From contig NZ_BAET01000030.1 in NCBI RefSeq assembly GCF_000252165.1, forward strand, positions 124,001 to 188,000: 64,000 nt of DNA, read 5' to 3'. Within the stretch, counting starts at the first letter, position 1. The number at the start of each line of letters is the position of its first letter. The DNA comes from Glaciecola punicea ACAM 611 (GTDB lineage Bacteria > Pseudomonadota > Gammaproteobacteria > Enterobacterales > Alteromonadaceae). The position numbers and the translations under genes are program-made. Below are positions 36,301 to 45,227 of the stretch, in pieces. The notes under the pieces were generated by a model, which had not been told where the DNA came from, did no database searches, and saw only the letters and a list, made by a program, of their open reading frames with translations.

Positions 36301-37719
36301 ATGCGAAAATTAAAGGTGTTATTGATGTCGTGTTTAGCAACAATCCTGATGAGCTGTTCGTTGCTAGGTAACGCTGCAGAATCTGATGGCTGGCAAAGTT
36401 TATTTGACGGTAAAACTCTCAGTGGTTGGAAACAAATCAACGGCTCTGCAAAATTTGAAGTCATTGACGGTGTCATTGTGGCTACTGCTGATGAAACATC
36501 AAAAAGTAGCTATCTTGCCACAGAACTAACATTTGGTGATTTCATCATGGAGTTTGAGGCAAAAGTTGATAGTCCATTAAATTCAGGAGTCCAATTTCGT
36601 AGCGTAAGTAAGACAAGTTATAAAAATAGCGATGTTGTCGGTTACCAATTAGAGATTGATCCAAGTAGTCGTGGGTGGACAGGCGGGATTTATGATAAAA
36701 ATCGCGGTAAGTGGTTATATCCATTGTCATATAATGATGCTGGTCGGACCGCTTACGAAAAAGATGAATGGAATAAATTCCGTATAGAAGCTATCGGCAA
36801 TGTTCTACGCACGTATGTTAATGGTACAGCAACCGCTAACCTTTCGGATAACCAGACATCAGAAGGTTTCTTTGCACTTGAAATTGAGTCTACTGCTGGC
36901 GACATTTCAAAGTTAGGCAACCAAGTTAGCTGGCGAAATATTCGCGTTAAAACTCAAGATTTAGATCAGGAGCGCTGGTCAAATGGTAAAACTATAGCGG
37001 AAGTTAACTTTATTCCTAATGAACTAACTGAGGGTCAAATAGCGGAAGGATGGGAGCTACTGTGGGATGGCAAAACAACTCAAGGGTGGAAGGGTGCTAA
37101 GCTTGATAGTTTCCCACCGATAGGTTGGGAAATTAAAGATGGAGTATTAAGTGTCTTATCATCGGGTGGTGCTGAATCTCGAAATGGTGGAGATATTACT
37201 ACTTTGGAGGAATTTAGCGACTTTGAACTGGAAGTTGATTTTAATATTACTACTGGAGCAAATTCAGGTATTAAGTACTTTGTTGATCCAACCTTACTTA
37301 AAGGTGAAGGCTCTGCGATTGGTTTAGAATTCCAAATTTTAGACGATGACACACATCCAGATGCTAAAAAAGGGGTTGCTGGTAATCGCACTGTAGGGTC
37401 TCTTTATGACCTTATTGCAGCCAGGAATTTAACCGAACTTAAACGTGATAACAAATACTTTAACGATATTGGGTACTGGAATCGAGCGAGAGTAGTGGTG
37501 CAGGCTGGCGACGTTCAGCATTGGTTAAACGGTATAAAAGTCGTTGAATTCAACCGCCATAGTCAAATATTCGATGCACTTGTTGCCTACAGTAAATATT
37601 CAAAATGGCAGAATTTTGGTGGTTGGGAAAAAGGCCCTATTTTATTACAGGACCATGGCGATTTAGTTCATTTTCGTAGTATTAAAATCAAACGTTTAAA
37701 TCGAGTTGAGGAAAAATAA
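36301..37719 (+). CDS. tandem DUF1080 (3-keto-glycoside hydrolase-like) lipoprotein
   Basis: A 472-residue exported protein with lipobox LATILMSC. Two DUF1080 beta-jellyroll domains follow: the first from WQSLFDGKTLSGWKQ (about residue 30) to WRNIRVK (about 217), the second from WELLWDGKTTQGWKGA (about 250) to HFRSIKIKRL. DUF1080 proteins have been linked to cleavage of 3-keto sugars made by a partner oxidoreductase. One base separates its stop from the start of a Tat-exported Gfo/Idh/MocA gene, so the pair is a probable two-step unit in the periplasm or at the outer membrane. Both domains keep the G-W-x-x and LE-I/F signatures; activity is inferred. Confidence 0.82.
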   Translation: MRKLKVLLMSCLATILMSCSLLGNAAESDGWQSLFDGKTLSGWKQINGSAKFEVIDGVIVATADETSKSSYLATELTFGDFIMEFEAKVDSPLNSGVQFRSVSKTSYKNSDVVGYQLEIDPSSRGWTGGIYDKNRGKWLYPLSYNDAGRTAYEKDEWNKFRIEAIGNVLRTYVNGTATANLSDNQTSEGFFALEIESTAGDISKLGNQVSWRNIRVKTQDLDQERWSNGKTIAEVNFIPNELTEGQIAEGWELLWDGKTTQGWKGAKLDSFPPIGWEIKDGVLSVLSSGGAESRNGGDITTLEEFSDFELEVDFNITTGANSGIKYFVDPTLLKGEGSAIGLEFQILDDDTHPDAKKGVAGNRTVGSLYDLIAARNLTELKRDNKYFNDIGYWNRARVVVQAGDVQHWLNGIKVVEFNRHSQIFDALVAYSKYSKWQNFGGWEKGPILLQDHGDLVHFRSIKIKRLNRVEEK

Positions 37720-37720
37720 A

Positions 37721-39052
37721 ATGACCATTACACGCAGAAAATTTTTAGGAACAGCAGCTGCTGCACTAGGTGTTGCGGCGGCATCAACTTTTTCAGCTAG
37801 TAGTTACGCCCGAATTTTTGGAGCGAACGAACGAGTTAATGTAGGGTTTATGGGACTACATAGCCGAGGTGAAGGTTTAGTGGGTTCATTTATTAATGGT
37901 GGTGGTGTTAACATTACTAATATTTGTGATGTTGATAGTCGCGCGATAAGTAAAACGTCAATGATTATAAAAGGAGCTGGCTTTAAAACGCCTAAAGCTA
38001 CTGCAGATATTCGTACCATGCTTGAGGATAAAAATATAGACGCTATTTGTATTGCGGCACCAGATCACTGGCATGCCCCTGCCGGTGTGATGGGCCTAGA
38101 AGCAGGCAAGCATGTTTATGTAGAAAAGCCACTTAGTCATAATCCCCATGAAGGAGAAATTTTTGTTGAGGCGCAAAAGAAGCATGGAAAGATTGTACAA
38201 ATGGGTAACCAACAGCGGTCTTCAGTTGAGACTATTGAACTGATTAAACATATTCGTGAAGGTATGCTAGGAAATTGTTATAAAGCTGAAACTTGGTATG
38301 CCAATAACCGTGGTTCTATTGGTAATGGAAAATCTGTACCTGTACCTAATTGGTTAAATTGGGAGTTATGGCAAGGACCGGCGCCACGCACTCAATATAA
38401 AGATAATATTGTGCATTACAATTGGCATTGGTTTTGGCATTGGGGCACGGGTGAACTATGTAATAACGCGGCTCACGAACTTGACATTGCACAATGGGCG
38501 TTAGATGTAGACTTTCCTGAAAAAGTATCAACTACCGGTGGGCGTTACTATCACACTTCTGATGATTGGGAAATGTATGACACTATTCGGGCTCGTTTTA
38601 GCTTTAAAGGCGGTAAAACCATAGAATGGGCAGGTAATAGCTGTAATAATATTAAACGTTTTGGCCGCGGCCGCGGCACCTTAATATTAGGTACAAAAGG
38701 ACATGCAATAGTCGATAGAGCTGGATATGAAATTTATGATGTGTCAGGTACTCTGATTAAAGAGCGTAAAGTCGAAGGAGCTGCTACTTCAACTAACGAT
38801 CTAATAGGAGTAGGCCCATTAACTGAAAGTCATATTGCTAATTTCCTTGACAGTATTCGTGGTAAGGCTTCTAAGTTGAACTCGCCTATTGACGTGGGTC
38901 ATGTCAGTACGCTGCTTTGTCACTTAGGTAATATTTCCTACCGAATAGGTGAAGATGTTAATTGCGATCCTCTAAACGGCCGTGTTCAAGGAACCAAAGC
39001 GAATGAACTTTGGGGTCGTGAATTCCAAAGTGGTTGGGATATTAAAGCTTAA
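37721..39052 (+). CDS. Tat-exported Gfo/Idh/MocA oxidoreductase (1)
   Basis: About 443 residues from the ATG at 37721, with GAGGA 9 nt upstream. N-terminal twin-arginine signal TRRKFLGTAAAALGVAAAS. Rossmann fold: VNVGFMGLHSRGEG, where the usual GxGxxG reads GLHSRG (second Gly is His); DAICIAAPDHWHAP; the catalytic motif HVYVEKPLSHN. C-terminal domain with ELCNNAAHELDIAQWALDVD. Such exported enzymes carry tightly bound NAD(P) and oxidise sugar hydroxyls outside the cytoplasm. Follows the DUF1080 gene directly. The altered glycine motif may change cofactor binding. Confidence 0.85.
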   Translation: MTITRRKFLGTAAAALGVAAASTFSASSYARIFGANERVNVGFMGLHSRGEGLVGSFINGGGVNITNICDVDSRAISKTSMIIKGAGFKTPKATADIRTMLEDKNIDAICIAAPDHWHAPAGVMGLEAGKHVYVEKPLSHNPHEGEIFVEAQKKHGKIVQMGNQQRSSVETIELIKHIREGMLGNCYKAETWYANNRGSIGNGKSVPVPNWLNWELWQGPAPRTQYKDNIVHYNWHWFWHWGTGELCNNAAHELDIAQWALDVDFPEKVSTTGGRYYHTSDDWEMYDTIRARFSFKGGKTIEWAGNSCNNIKRFGRGRGTLILGTKGHAIVDRAGYEIYDVSGTLIKERKVEGAATSTNDLIGVGPLTESHIANFLDSIRGKASKLNSPIDVGHVSTLLCHLGNISYRIGEDVNCDPLNGRVQGTKANELWGREFQSGWDIKA

Positions 39053-39056
39053 TTAA

Positions 39057-39296
39057 CCTGAATCGTGGACAAAAAAATTGAACTAAATGCCTGTTCCAAG
39101 ATCTGATCTTTCGACAAAGACTAAACAAATCAAAAAAGGAGCAGGCACCCATTAATAAGTTAGTCGAGTTATATTACCATATCGATGATTTTTGCAAGAT
39201 ATTTATCCCCCAGTGGCTAAAGCAATTACTGGAAGATTGCACTCAGAAGCGTCAGTGAAATTGCTGGCTGACAACGAGTGAAATTGCGACACTTGT
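39057..39296 (+). mobile_element. IS982-family remnant, right inverted copy
   Basis: Begins ACCTGAATCG four bases after the oxidoreductase stop, then a leader matching the left copy in reverse and INKLVELYYHIDDFCKIFIP followed by QWLKQLLEDCTQKRQ, a stop, and in frame LTTSEIATL. This is the N-terminal ~50 residues of an IS982 transposase with a nonsense change. It is cut at about 39296 by IS1634-like DNA. Confidence 0.7.
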
Positions 39297-39730
39297 TTTT
39301 TGTGCTGCTCATGCTTACACGCCAGCTCACTGCGGATAAGTAGCCACGTTTGTGCAAAACCCCCGTAGTCACTGTCATAACTCGCGCCTTCGTAGCCTTG
39401 CGAAATCGTCGGAAAAGTTAAGGTCGGCGCTTGCTTAATAAATGATTTGGTTTCTTTGAGAGTTTGTGGCATACCCGCGACAAACAATTGCCATTGAGCA
39501 TCTAAGTTTTCAATGGTTTCCTTAGCTTATAAAACGGCCTCGGCCACTAAATAGAGGTTCGCTTGGGCCACTTTCATGTGAACCGGTATGCCGGACTGAT
39601 TCTCACAGATAAGATTGAGGATGGCTAGATTAAGCTCACCGCCATCAGTGGCTTTGCCATCATAATGATTGAATCAAGATGTAAGGCATTTGTTTCCAAG
39701 CCTATTACTAAGGCTTAGCCTATATCTTGG
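39297..39730 (-). mobile_element. IS1634-like transposase remnant (right)
   Basis: Minus strand: LHLDS, then GGELNLAILNLICENQSGIP, LYLVAEAVL with a stop, ETIENLDAQWQLFVAGMPQT and YDSDYGGFAQTWLLIRSELA. These match IS1634/DUF4277 transposases (ENQAGIP ... TRVPQTLKE ... YGGV-x-QRWLLV-x-SE). Stops and frameshifts make it inactive. It is diverged from the left fragment, so probably not the same element copy. Confidence 0.7.
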
Positions 39731-40239
39731 CATGGTCAGTGGCGCTACCTGATAAAACGGTAAGAACTGCGTTTGCAATGCTGCCCAAAGGTACAGAATA
39801 TAAAGCTAAATGCATTCACACATAAAAAGTGTCAACAATAAAGTGCGTAAAAAAAAGTAAAAACGAGCGCGTTAAATCAGTATTACTCTAAGAGCCTATA
39901 GTCCGCAAAAGAGATTTGAAAACATGCTCGCGGAAATATTATAGAGTCTGATTCACCTACTCAATTAGAACTCGTATATAAGTTCGCATGTACACCTTTA
40001 AAAGTAAAGTTTGTTGTTGACAACACGGGGTCCACATAAGAGCAATAGATCAAGGCTTGGGATCTGCTTTGACAAAAATAGGATAGGTGTCTAATTAGTG
40101 AACGAATTGAATTTTAAATAGCGGTACTGAATGATATAAAAATGATACCGGTATCATTTTTATATCATAGATGGTAACATCATCACGTTCCGTATTAATT
40201 TTTAACACTGAAAGTTAGGGGACTTTGTGAGATCTTATT
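39731..40239. other. intergenic region before the LacI gene
   Basis: No gene in 509 bases. It holds AT-rich DNA and the 38-bp palindrome at 40131-40168, described separately. No good ribosome binding site is seen before the GTG of lacI. Confidence 0.4.
40131..40168. promoter_or_regulatory. 38-bp perfect palindrome with LacI-type operator core
   Basis: The axis is between 40149 and 40150 and all 19 pairs match. The core is TGATACCGGTATCA (40143-40156), flanked by A/T runs and by ATGATAT/ATATCAT at the tips. The central CG step is typical of LacI-family operators. It ends 71 bp before the LacI start, so autoregulation is likely. A near copy precedes the large TonB receptor (19132). Confidence 0.75.
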
Positions 40240-41280
40240 GTGATAAAAAAAGAAAAAAAAGCGACTATTAATGATGTTTCTAGGTTGGCAGGTGTTTCAA
40301 AAAAAACTGTATCTCGCATAATCAATAACTCCCCAAACGTCAGAGCAGCGACTCGTGAAAAAGTCGAAAAGACAATAAAAATATTGAATTACTCTCCAGA
40401 CCCTCAAGCCAGGGGTTTAGCCTCGCAGCGATCTTTCTTATTAGGTTTGGTATACGATAATCCGAATGCATCATATGTCGCAGAATTTCAACAAGGTGTT
40501 CTTGATCATTGTCGCTCTCAAGGCTATGAATTAGTCGTGCACCCGTGCGACAATAAAAGTGTTAACTTGGCCGGGGAGCTAATTAGGTTCATAAGTCGAC
40601 TTAAACTCGATGGTATAGTCATTCTTCCACCCTTGTCAGCAAATGCATCACTTGCTGAATTAATAGAAAAATCTGGTTGTCACTGCATTCGGATATTGCC
40701 TGCAGCCTCTGAAGCACCGGCTCAAGTTGTTCAATCAAATGATTTGCATGGCGTCAGAAAAATAGCTCAGTTATTAGTGAAGCTTGGTCATACAGAAATA
40801 GGCTTCATTCATGGACCAAAAGACTCCTTGTCGGCCAAAGAACGTTATGTCGGCTTTGAAAAGACTTTGTTAGATCTCGGTGTAACATTACCTCAACAGC
40901 GAATAGTTTGGGGTGAATATACGTTTGATTCTGGAGTCGCATGTGCAGAAGTATTACTTACTAAACAACCAAGACCTACTGCAATATTTGCCAGTAACGA
41001 TGAAATGGCACTTGGTGTAATATTAACCGCAGCAAATATGAAAATAAAAATACCAGATGAGCTATCTGTTATTGGCTATGATGACGAGCCTCATGCTTCA
41101 AAGATTTTCCCCTCACTAACTACAGTGAATCAAAATGTAAGAGAGATGGGAAGATTAGCTGCAATTAAATTAGTAGCATTATGCAGAGGAAGCGGGGAAG
41201 AAGATGAACCAATGGAACACTCTGTAATGCCGACCTTAATTGAGAGGCAATCAACAGCCAGGGTGAAATTCAAATTCTAA
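40240..41280 (+). CDS. LacI-family transcriptional regulator
   Basis: A 346-residue regulator from a GTG start. DNA-binding domain ATINDVSRLAGVSKKTVSRI (residues ~8-27) and the hinge helix SPDPQARGLAS; then a periplasmic-binding-protein-like sensor domain (FLLGLVYDNPNASYVAEFQ, GHTEIGFIHGPKDS, PTAIFASNDEMALGV, VIGYDDEPHAS). Its probable operator is the palindrome just upstream. The sugar or uronate it senses is not evident; location within the locus and a matching site before the large TonB receptor suggest control of oligosaccharide uptake. Confidence 0.9.
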   Translation: MIKKEKKATINDVSRLAGVSKKTVSRIINNSPNVRAATREKVEKTIKILNYSPDPQARGLASQRSFLLGLVYDNPNASYVAEFQQGVLDHCRSQGYELVVHPCDNKSVNLAGELIRFISRLKLDGIVILPPLSANASLAELIEKSGCHCIRILPAASEAPAQVVQSNDLHGVRKIAQLLVKLGHTEIGFIHGPKDSLSAKERYVGFEKTLLDLGVTLPQQRIVWGEYTFDSGVACAEVLLTKQPRPTAIFASNDEMALGVILTAANMKIKIPDELSVIGYDDEPHASKIFPSLTTVNQNVREMGRLAAIKLVALCRGSGEEDEPMEHSVMPTLIERQSTARVKFKF

Positions 41281-41341
41281 TTCCACTGTTTTTCTGTCAT
41301 TTTTCACAACAAAAATTGAAAGTTTTTAAACATTATGCCAC

Positions 41342-42547
41342 CTAAATAGCTTTATTAAAGTCTTTTAAATATACTGTTTTATTAGTATCCATTGCTTTTA
41401 TTCCCATATCAATAGCAATAGAAGTTTTCGCTCCTGTAAAAACATTTGATAAAGGAATTGTCGTATTAATAATTGCATCTCTAAAGTCTATTAGTGCCTG
41501 CTTTGTGGGATCCAAGTGCTCGAACTGTATGGGCTTACCTTTACTTTCTTCCCAGTTCATGGTCGCCCCCGAGACACCATCTACGTCTCCATATGTTTTA
41601 TTATATTTCCCTTCAGTGAATTCCCACGCCGCATTACGACCTATAATAATTGTGCCCTTGTCGCCAGAAACTCTTATTTGATAATCATCTTTTGCATTAG
41701 ATGTTAGACAAGTAAATGATGCTTTTAAGCCGCAAGGGTAAGCATAAATTACGTGTGTATTATCGTAAGTTTCGCGCCCATCTTTCCAATAGTCAATACC
41801 ACCAAACCCAGTAACCCTTTCTGGCTGCGAGTTTGAAAACCAATTAACGAAATCAATTTGGTGGGAACTTAATTCTGCAAGCAGTCCGTATGAATATTCT
41901 CTGTACATTCTCCAATTAATTTGTCTTTCCAACGATGGCTCATGAACTGCGCGACGCCAATTACCATTTCTATTCCATTGCGCTTGAACAGACGTGACCT
42001 TTCCTATCTCTCCGTCTTGAATTTTCTCTACTAAATGAGAATACAAACGAGAACTATGGTATTGATGGCCGGTCTGGAAAACTTTTTTATGGTGGTTTGT
42101 AACTTTCTCAGTTAACTTGAGAGTATCAATATATCCTTTCACCATTGTTTTTTCGCAGTAAATATGGACTTTTGCATCAATTGCAGCCATTGCAATTGAT
42201 GCATGAGTACTTAAAGGAGAGCTTATTATAACAGCATCAAGGCCTTTGTGATTTAGTAAGCCTAAGTGATTGGAATATGTTTTTGCATTGGGAGAGATGA
42301 TACGAGTCTCTTTAAATCTAAACTCGAGTGGGTCACATATAGCCACAATCTCAAAGAAATCTAATTCAATTAGAATTCTCATTAAACCTTTGCCTCTAGA
42401 ACCTAAGCCAATTACACCGATCCGAACTCGCTCTCTGTTTTTAGGAAGTAATATTCCAAAAGCACTATTAAAAGGATAAATTAAAGACGAAGAAACGGCT
42501 ACAGTAGCTGCTGCTGTAATTTTAAGGAATTTTCTTCTTTTGATCAT
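41342..42547 (-). CDS. Tat-exported Gfo/Idh/MocA oxidoreductase (2)
   Basis: A 401-residue protein with a twin-arginine signal (KRRKFLKITAAATVAVSSS). The Rossmann motif is canonical, GVIGLGSRGKG. The usual E-K-P catalytic stretch reads HIYCEKTMVKG, with Thr for Pro. The C-terminal domain has ELSSHQIDFVNWF, the substrate-side His region. It resembles the oxidoreductase at 37721 in plan but is only distantly related. Predicted periplasmic sugar oxidoreductase. Convergent with lacI and sharing strand with the FadR-type gene 109 bp upstream of it. Confidence 0.83.
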   Translation of the reverse strand: MIKRRKFLKITAAATVAVSSSLIYPFNSAFGILLPKNRERVRIGVIGLGSRGKGLMRILIELDFFEIVAICDPLEFRFKETRIISPNAKTYSNHLGLLNHKGLDAVIISSPLSTHASIAMAAIDAKVHIYCEKTMVKGYIDTLKLTEKVTNHHKKVFQTGHQYHSSRLYSHLVEKIQDGEIGKVTSVQAQWNRNGNWRRAVHEPSLERQINWRMYREYSYGLLAELSSHQIDFVNWFSNSQPERVTGFGGIDYWKDGRETYDNTHVIYAYPCGLKASFTCLTSNAKDDYQIRVSGDKGTIIIGRNAAWEFTEGKYNKTYGDVDGVSGATMNWEESKGKPIQFEHLDPTKQALIDFRDAIINTTIPLSNVFTGAKTSIAIDMGIKAMDTNKTVYLKDFNKAI

Positions 42548-42656
42548 AAGTTTTTGTTCCGTTATTAATATTTATAACTAAACTTTTTCAGATAGAACAC
42601 GCGCTATTTTAATATTACTATCCCAATCGGTAATTGTAGCGAGTAAGGTAAGAGTC

Positions 42657-43412
42657 TCAGAAACTTCGATATCTTTCCCTAGCCTTCCGTGATTGATCTC
42701 GCGCATCCTCTACAGCCTCAATTTCAGTTGCTTCTAAAATATCATCTATAACTCGCATTAAATGTTCTCTCATTAACCTCCGCGAAGAATCAGCGTCATG
42801 CGCCTTGAGCGCCTTGTAAACTTCGCGATGCTCCTCAACAGACGGCTTTAGGCCACTATCACGTACTTTCTCATACATACGCTTTGTTAGTATAGAGTGC
42901 TCGCGCTCATCCCAAAGTTCTTCAATAACAGACATAATAGCGGTGTTTTTCGTTGCTCCCGCTATAATCATATGGAATCTTTTATCAGCTGCTTCGTGAC
43001 TGTTTGTATCGTTGTTATTTTCACATGCCATTTCTTCTAAGGTCTCTGAAAGTAGGGCCAACTCTTCGTCAGTGATCATAGTAGCAGCGAGTGCCGCTGC
43101 TTCGCCTTCAAATAATGCTCTAGCTTCTGTTAAATCAAATGGTCCGATATCTTTATCTGCAAAGCGACTTGTGACTCTGCTGTTTTCAATGACATAAACA
43201 CCTGATCCCATGCGCACTTTGACATAACCTTCTAATTCGAGTGCAATAACTGCTTCACGTATCGTCGGTCTACTTACACCAAACATTGACGCTAAATCTC
43301 GTTCAGCCGGTAACCGCATACCTACGGTATAATTGCCGGTGTCTATTAAAGCTACTAATTTTTCAGCCACTTGCTGATAAAGTCGCAGCACCTTTACTTT
43401 TGATGAGGCCAT
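42657..43412 (-). CDS. FadR-subfamily GntR regulator (UxuR/ExuR-like)
   Basis: A 251-residue regulator. Winged helix-turn-helix: GMRLPAERDLASMFGVSRPT followed by IREAVIALELEGYVKVRMGSGVYV (residues ~27-72). C-terminal FCD ligand domain with the metal-binding pattern D-x-x-FH (ADKRFHMIIAG), EEHREVYKALKAHD and MREHLMRV. This subfamily senses small acids, and in gammaproteobacteria uronate genes are commonly under such regulators. AATTGG-N5-CCAATT-like sites near most uronate genes and at 43530 upstream of this gene fit a local regulator. The name UxuR is by context only. Confidence 0.85.
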   Translation of the reverse strand: MASSKVKVLRLYQQVAEKLVALIDTGNYTVGMRLPAERDLASMFGVSRPTIREAVIALELEGYVKVRMGSGVYVIENSRVTSRFADKDIGPFDLTEARALFEGEAAALAATMITDEELALLSETLEEMACENNNDTNSHEAADKRFHMIIAGATKNTAIMSVIEELWDEREHSILTKRMYEKVRDSGLKPSVEEHREVYKALKAHDADSSRRLMREHLMRVIDDILEATEIEAVEDARDQSRKARERYRSF

Positions 43413-43529
43413 AAAAATTCATTCACTGTAAGTTCATATAGTATTGTTGTTGTAGGTTTGGCGTTAATTGACTAATTCAACTTAATATTAGAATGTACAC
43501 TACCTTCAACTATTGATTGTTTTTATAAT

Positions 43530-43546
43530 AATTGGATTGACCAGTT
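43530..43546. promoter_or_regulatory. GntR/FadR-type operator upstream of its regulator gene
   Basis: AATTGGATTGACCAGTT fits AATTGG-N5-CCAATT with one change, 118 bp before the regulator start. Suggests autoregulation. Confidence 0.5.
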
Positions 43547-43949
43547 TATCTAGCACCAAACTATAATGCAAAATATATTTAAACTTTCTTAAAGTGCACG
43601 CTCAAAATGAGCATATTATCTGAAAATCTAAGTATTTAACTACTAACGGAAACATAATTCTTTACTGCGTTTATCACCATGTAAAGATAAATACTTTGAG
43701 TACTACTTAAGAACCATTGTGTATGGCATTAATAGGCGGCGTCGTACGACATTAACTAACAAGACTTCATTGTGTTTGAGGTGACAAAGAAAGCCAAACA
43801 TCTTAGCTCGAACAATGCGATTTTTTACTCCATAGTTAGTCATCATTTAACAAGAATTAATCAACTCAGGTAGGCAGGCGGCTAAAACAATAGAAGTCTT
43901 ATATAGTGTTTTTGGGATGGTTTAAGTTAGCAGTGTCATTTTTAAAAAA

Positions 43950-43966
43950 AGCTGGACAGACCAATT
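43950..43966. promoter_or_regulatory. GntR/FadR-type operator, second upstream copy
   Basis: AGCTGGACAGACCAATT has a full right half (CCAATT) and a near left half in the same 17-bp register as the site at 29290. Confidence 0.45.
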
Positions 43967-44365
43967 AATCATAATACCTGCCGTGGTAATCAGAGAGATA
44001 ATCACATCCCCGACAATGGAACCTTGATCAATCTTGTGTTTTATCAATCTACAAAACATGTTTTTATTTACATTAATCCATTAATCTAAGTTTTGACAAT
44101 ATTTAAACCTTAACTGGAATTCAACGGGGTTACTAATAAATGGGACACAATATCGTATGGGCATTTTGCCTAAGTGCCTTAGGGTCATCCAGCTATCTGG
44201 CATGAAACTAATAAACTTTCTGCCAACAAGAGTTATATTTGTATCAATGTAAATAAAAAAAGCCTTACCAGTTTTGTTATGTACCCAATCTAGGCGTCGA
44301 GATAACCTAGGTCCTTCATACTCTATTTCCTTTTAGAGCAACTTCTTTAAGCATATGCAGCCCAG

Positions 44366-44721
44366 TTACTTTCTAAAATGGTGTGCAGCATTTGCGGTGG
44401 CTGATTCAATGATTAAGCGTATTTCTAAAATTTCGAATGGGCCAATACCGGTGTCATCTAATGCAAACTTTTTATTTGGCTTATCTTTAGAGCCATAAAT
44501 ACCCGAACCAGAACGGATCTCAATCACCCAGTAAGTTCAAGTGCAATCATCGCTTCTCTTACCCTAGGGCGACTTACGCCAAGTTGCTCGGCTAACTCGC
44601 GCTCTGAGGGAAAGCGTTCTCCGTGTCTTGTTTCATTGCTCTCAATAAGTTTGCGTAACTGTTTTGCTACCTTTATATAAAGGCTATGATTTTTAACGAT
44701 TTCTAATTGTAACGATTTCAT
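44366..44721 (-). pseudogene. frameshifted, truncated FadR-type GntR regulator
   Basis: Starts MKSLQLEIVKNHSLYIKVAK and contains GERFPSERELAEQLGVSRPR and VREAMIALELTG, an intact winged helix, then a TGA. With one base restored the next frame reads IEIRSGSGIYGSKDKPNKKF, IGPFEILEIRLIIESATANA and stops at 44366, so most of the FCD domain is missing. It is a decayed paralogue of the regulator at 42657. Confidence 0.8.
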
Positions 44722-45227
44722 TGGATATCTCTTCTTAGATACATGGTGGCTTGACCAAAATTTATTTGCCAATACTAATGGCTTAACGAAAGAACTAAAA
44801 TTACTTAGTAAGGTATTCTTTGCGAGCTATTTGAGACGTATGAGAGGCCTTGAAGTAAGGTATTGCAAGCAGCAATACCTTAGATTTCTCGATATTTTTA
44901 ACACTTGTATCAGATCATTGTCTCAAATAACGAGTGCAAATCTGACAGGAAAGTAATGGCAACCAAAGACATAACGCCGTTATAACCCCAAAAAGGAGGT
45001 CTTTTGGCTACACGATAGTTAAGTTAAAAATTGACAACACAATAACATGCTGTTTACACTACTGGTAAGGAGGCATGACCAATTGTATAAGTGGAATGTG
45101 TCGAGATTTTACCTTTAAGGAATAATTTTATTGCACCAGATAATCTAAACCGCGGACAGACTATGGTGCGTTCTAATACCTACTACCTTTATAATTTACC
45201 TTCATCAGCAAAGACTAAGGCCTACTA
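44722..45227. other. intergenic region before the decayed uxaC-like frame
   Basis: No gene. It holds a perfect 11-bp inverted repeat at 44856-44882 (TAAGGTATTGC / GCAATACCTTA, 5-nt loop) and the operator-like stretch 45061-45084, where ACTGGTAAGG is followed by GGCATGACCAATT, two halves of the GntR-type motif 3 bp apart. Confidence 0.45.

Larger units (their letters stand above)
43413..44365. other. long non-coding region with operator-like sites
   Basis: No gene is seen in 953 bases. Recognisable content: the operator-like sites at 43530 and 43950 and a half site GCCTTACCAGTT at about 44262. The remainder is AT-rich and shows no transposase or protein resemblance to me. Confidence 0.4.

Noticed and set aside
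44445-44458. ACCGGTGTCA match to the LacI operator
   Set aside because: It lies inside the coding sequence of the broken GntR gene (encoding DDTGIGP) and lacks the left half.
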